The position numbers and the translations under genes were made by a program. 64,000 nt of DNA from an uncultured Desulfobacter sp. GTDB taxonomy: Bacteria > Desulfobacterota > Desulfobacteria > Desulfobacterales > Desulfobacteraceae. The notes under the pieces were generated by a model. That model made no database searches. It was not told the origin of the DNA and saw only the letters and a program-made list of their open reading frames with translations. Below, piece by piece: positions 61,357-64,000 of this stretch; positions within the stretch are counted from its first letter, which is position 1; every line of letters begins with the position of its first letter. The stretch lies in assembly GCF_963664415.1 (NCBI RefSeq), contig NZ_OY761445.1, positions 3,312,501-3,376,500 of the forward strand. The letters are read 5' to 3'.

Positions 61357-61424
61357 CTCCTGATGATATTATTAATGATTAAACTATCTTATTGTAATAT
61401 ACTGCCAAACAGACTAAAGTAAAA

Positions 61425-61450
61425 TTCATAATATTTATTATAACAATGAA
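61425..61450. promoter_or_regulatory. Putative LysR-type operator
   Basis: TTCAT (61425-61429) and ATGAA (61446-61450) are inverted around a smaller palindrome ATAAT-ATTT-ATTAT (61428-61441). The position between the divergent LysR gene and ALDH operon fits autoregulation and control of the dehydrogenases. Confidence 0.5.
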
Positions 61451-61471
61451 CAGAATTCATACTTGAAAATT

Positions 61472-62368
61472 ATGGACCTTTACCACTTAAAAACCTTTTT
61501 CGTCCTGGCCAAGGAAAAAAATTTTACCCAAGCAGCCCGGCGGCTTTTCGTCACCCAGTCAGCCGTCAGCCATGCGATTAAAAAACTTGAAAGCTCAATA
61601 GACACGCCCTTATTTATCCGCCAGGGAAAAACCATGGACCTGACCCCGGCCGGCCACATTTTGTTCCGGTCTTGTGAAAAAATTTTCTATGAAATTGAAA
61701 AATCGGATCAGGAGATATCCACCTATCGAAAAAAAGCGTTGGTCACCATCCGTATAGGCTCCACGGTTGAGTTCGGCGCATCCATTCTGATCAACCATAT
61801 CAAACCATTTCTGGACACACATCCGGAAATTCACCTGGATTTTTATCTCTCTGCAGACCTTGAAATACCACTGCTCAGAGACGAAGTGGACCTGATCATT
61901 GATTGCGTGGCCCATGAGCTGCCCTCCATTGAACGCATTTACCTCTTCCAGGAGCAGTATGTCACCATTGCTGCTCCGGATTTTCTTGAGCGCCACCAGA
62001 TATCAGGTATCGACGATCTGGCCCAGGTAAACATTTTGTCCAGCGACAAACACCTGGCCTGGTGGCGAAATTTTATAACCGCCATCCCCGAAGACAAACG
62101 CTCCTGCTTTAAAAACGTCGTACAGATCAATCACATCAGGGGAATCATCAACGCGGCCATGTCCGGCCTAGGCATCGGATTTGTGCCGAAATACACCGTG
62201 ATCAGAGAGCTTGAAGAAAAAAGTCTTGTGGATCCGTTCCCGCAAATCCAGCCCAACGCGGATCATTTCAATATCTTCATCAAAAAGGAAAAACTGGAGT
62301 TTATAAAAAATAAGGCCCTTATTAACTACCTGACCCAAATCAAACCCAGTGAATTCGGGGTGGGGTAG
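61472..62368 (+). CDS. LysR-family transcriptional regulator
   Basis: A 298-residue LysR protein. The helix-turn-helix (about 1-60) reads 'FFVLAKEKNFTQAARRLFVTQ' then 'AVSHAIKKLESSIDTPLFIR', and the ligand-binding domain follows from ~85. ATG 61472 is chosen over TTG 61463. It is divergent from the two aldehyde dehydrogenase genes with a palindromic site between, so it probably senses an amino acid or semialdehyde and controls them (inference). Confidence 0.92.
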   Translation: MDLYHLKTFFVLAKEKNFTQAARRLFVTQSAVSHAIKKLESSIDTPLFIRQGKTMDLTPAGHILFRSCEKIFYEIEKSDQEISTYRKKALVTIRIGSTVEFGASILINHIKPFLDTHPEIHLDFYLSADLEIPLLRDEVDLIIDCVAHELPSIERIYLFQEQYVTIAAPDFLERHQISGIDDLAQVNILSSDKHLAWWRNFITAIPEDKRSCFKNVVQINHIRGIINAAMSGLGIGFVPKYTVIRELEEKSLVDPFPQIQPNADHFNIFIKKEKLEFIKNKALINYLTQIKPSEFGVG

Positions 62369-62421
62369 GCCAGATCATATGCCTCAATGGTACATAAAAA
62401 TTTTATAAAAAGGAATGGAAT

Positions 62422-63831
62422 TTATTGATACGAACCGAATCCAGGAAGATTGTACTTATTGAGCAATGCGTACAATCGGGCCTGGGAGACGCCTGATAAC
62501 CGACAGGCGGTTTTCCTGTCGCCACCGGCCTTTTCCATTAAACGGGTCAGATAATTTTTCTCCAGCCGCTCCCGACAGGCATTCAGGGAAGGAAAATCCT
62601 TATCATTATCCAGGGCCTCGTCGGCTATCGACTCAGAATCCTGCCCCCCGTCAGGTGCCCGAAACGATAATGTGGAAAGTCTGTAATTAGGCGGAAGGTG
62701 TTTAGGCACAAGGGTGGGATCGCTGCCGGCTGACGCCAGCATGTACTCCAAAACATTGAGAAGCTCCCTGATATTGCCGGGCCAGGGGTTTGCCGTCAAT
62801 GTTTCAAGCAACTCTTTGGATATCGCCTTTGGCTCAAGATTATATCGGTTTGAAAGCTCATGAACCTTTTTTAAAACAATTTCTTCAATATCGTTTCCCC
62901 TGTCGCGCAGCGGCGGCAGATAAATTTCCATGGCCCTTATCCGATATAAAAAATCCTCCCTGAAAAGGTTATCTTTAAGCAGCTGATCAAGGTCAAGATT
63001 TGTGGCGGAAATCAAACGGATATCCACTTTTATCTCTTTGTTCCCGCCAAGGCGGCGCACAGATCTCTCCTGAAGCGTTCTCAGCAATGCTTTCTGGATT
63101 GACAGCGGCAAATCACCGACCTCATCAAGCATCAGCGTACCGCCATCCGCCTGAACAATCAGGCCGTCCTGTTTGTATACGGCACCTGTAAACGCGCCTT
63201 TTTCATGCCCGAAAAGGGTACTTTCAATCAAAGACTCGGTCAACGAAGCGCAGTCAACCGCCACAAAAGGTTTTGCAGCCCGCTTACTGTTTTCATGGAC
63301 CGCTTTGGCAAACAACTCTTTACCGGTTCCGGTTTCTCCAGTGACCAGAACGCCGACATCGGTTGAGGCGGCTTTGCCCACCTCTTCCAGACATCTTTTC
63401 AGGGCAGGGGAGTCACCGATAATTTTAGATCGTTTCAAAACAACCAGTTCCCGGGATGAAAGCCTCTCCTTTCGATAGTCCAGGGCACGTTGAATGGGAA
63501 GGCTGACATCATCAAGGCGAAACGGTTTCTGCACAAAATCCCAGGCCCCTTTTTTAAATGCCATCTCAGCCCCTCGGGCATCGCCGGTGCCCGTAATGAT
63601 TATTATTTCCGGGGCAGAGGGCAGTGTCACAAGATCATGCATAATATCCAGTCCATTGCCGTCCGGCAACTCAAGATCAAGCAAAATGATGTCAAAATCA
63701 TTTTGGGTGCTCAAGGCCTCTGCCTCTTTTGCAGTTTCGGCCGTAAACGTTTTGCAATCCATCTTTTCAAGAAGGGTTTCAAAAAACAGACGAATGTTCG
63801 GGTCATCATCAATGATCAGCGCACGAAACAT
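62422..63831 (-). CDS. Sigma-54-dependent response regulator (NtrC family)
   Basis: A 469-residue activator. The receiver has D52 ('IILLDLELPDGNG') and 'DFVQKPF'. The AAA+ domain (~140-380) has Walker A 'GETGTGKELF', the sigma-54-contacting 'GAFTGA' loop, Walker B 'GGTLMLDEVGDL' and 'RDRGNDIEEI'. The C-terminal Fis-type helix-turn-helix ends 'GDRKTACRLSGVSQARLYALLNKY'. It drives transcription from -24/-12 promoters. It lies 11 bases after a receiver-domain protein on the same strand, its probable kinase partner. Confidence 0.95.
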   Translation of the reverse strand: MFRALIIDDDPNIRLFFETLLEKMDCKTFTAETAKEAEALSTQNDFDIILLDLELPDGNGLDIMHDLVTLPSAPEIIIITGTGDARGAEMAFKKGAWDFVQKPFRLDDVSLPIQRALDYRKERLSSRELVVLKRSKIIGDSPALKRCLEEVGKAASTDVGVLVTGETGTGKELFAKAVHENSKRAAKPFVAVDCASLTESLIESTLFGHEKGAFTGAVYKQDGLIVQADGGTLMLDEVGDLPLSIQKALLRTLQERSVRRLGGNKEIKVDIRLISATNLDLDQLLKDNLFREDFLYRIRAMEIYLPPLRDRGNDIEEIVLKKVHELSNRYNLEPKAISKELLETLTANPWPGNIRELLNVLEYMLASAGSDPTLVPKHLPPNYRLSTLSFRAPDGGQDSESIADEALDNDKDFPSLNACRERLEKNYLTRLMEKAGGDRKTACRLSGVSQARLYALLNKYNLPGFGSYQ

Positions 63832-63842
63832 AAAAACCTTTT

Positions 63843-64000
63843 TTAGTTTGTTTTCATCGCTTTTGCGATGGTTAATGACAGCTCTGCTGACGTCATGGGC
63901 TTCATCACCATATCGTCAATCCCGGCGTCCCTGCACTTTTCTTTTGCCAGGCCCTGGCTGAACCCTGTGGCTAAAACGACAGCAATCTCCGAATTGATCT
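63843..64000 (-). CDS. Receiver-domain protein, C-terminal end (truncated by window edge)
   Basis: The last 52 codons of a minus-strand gene end at TAA 63843-63845. They read 'IAVVLATGFSQGLAKEKCRDAG' minus two residues, then 'MVMKPMTSAELSLTIAKAM', the C-terminal half of a receiver domain with the conserved Lys-Pro. The gene is probably a hybrid histidine kinase paired with the sigma-54 regulator 11 bases downstream. Most of it lies beyond the window. Confidence 0.8.
   Translation of the reverse strand, partial: INSEIAVVLATGFSQGLAKEKCRDAGIDDMVMKPMTSAELSLTIAKAMKTN

Noticed and set aside
61385..61420. Sigma-54 promoter for the aldehyde dehydrogenases (TTGGCAGTATATTACA on the minus strand)
   Set aside because: The -24 GG is present but the -12 GC is not, and no sigma-54 regulator adjoins; a LysR regulator explains control better.

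Overview
This window looks like chromosome of a strictly anaerobic, sulfate-reducing type Desulfobacterota, most likely family Desulfobacteraceae. The inference rests on a Desulfovibrio-type molybdenum aldehyde oxidoreductase (Mop) with its conserved accessory gene block, a CCG-domain Fe-S protein, AmrS, CoA-transferase and ADP-forming acyl-CoA ligase genes, and many two-component proteins. GC is moderate. No phage, insertion sequence, CRISPR array or rRNA was found. One tRNA gene is present.

Layout. 1-2352: 3' end of a CapA-like gene, an Asp/Glu racemase-family gene and a D-Ala-D-Ala-ligase-like ATP-grasp gene in one tight operon. 2413-4000: two proteins of unknown function around an AT-rich gap with a GC-rich structured patch. 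4113-5975: CoA-transferase/GNAT fusion. 6031-19170 (minus): Mop followed by a maturation-type locus. In transcription order this is a large Fe-S/flavoprotein fusion, a methyltransferase, a C-GCAxxG-C-C-like protein, a radical SAM protein of the TrsS type, an AMP-forming CoA ligase, a MoeA-like protein, XdhC, a MobA-like/HD protein and a histidine phosphatase. I recognise this as the Desulfovibrio DVU_1551-DVU_1559 gene order. A long nested palindrome separates mop from the rest.

19171-26858: a 498-bp intergenic region with four helically phased repeats, an MBL-fold hydrolase, a LigB-type dioxygenase, a CdaA-YbbR fusion, a DUF2914 protein, a kinase-like protein, an S4 protein and an acyl-CoA ligase. 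26952-34105: a signalling operon of a hybrid kinase with four periplasmic binding domains, an HD-GYP regulator and a receiver-kinase. 34251-44392: LarA-like protein, GNAT, ApbE, cold-shock protein, radical SAM protein, MnmG, DnaJ-like protein, HPRT and a zinc-ribbon/DUF3426 protein. 44484-48849: tRNA-Met, homocysteine methyltransferase, queD-queE-queC and a CCG-domain gene split by a frameshift at a 10-A run. 48916-57620 (minus): second Mop-like oxidoreductase, SerB, CCA-type nucleotidyltransferase, AmrS, methyltransferase, response regulator, SlyD. 57855-64000: Pmp3-like peptide, two aldehyde dehydrogenases with a divergent LysR regulator, a sigma-54 activator and the end of a receiver-domain protein.

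The most unusual signals are a 55-nt element present three times in the same orientation and without gaps (9863, 34180, 42598), the phased repeats at 19549-19634, the A10 frameshift at 48144, and the mop locus itself, whose biochemistry is, to my knowledge, uncharacterised. All identifications come from reading the sequence; no database search was run.
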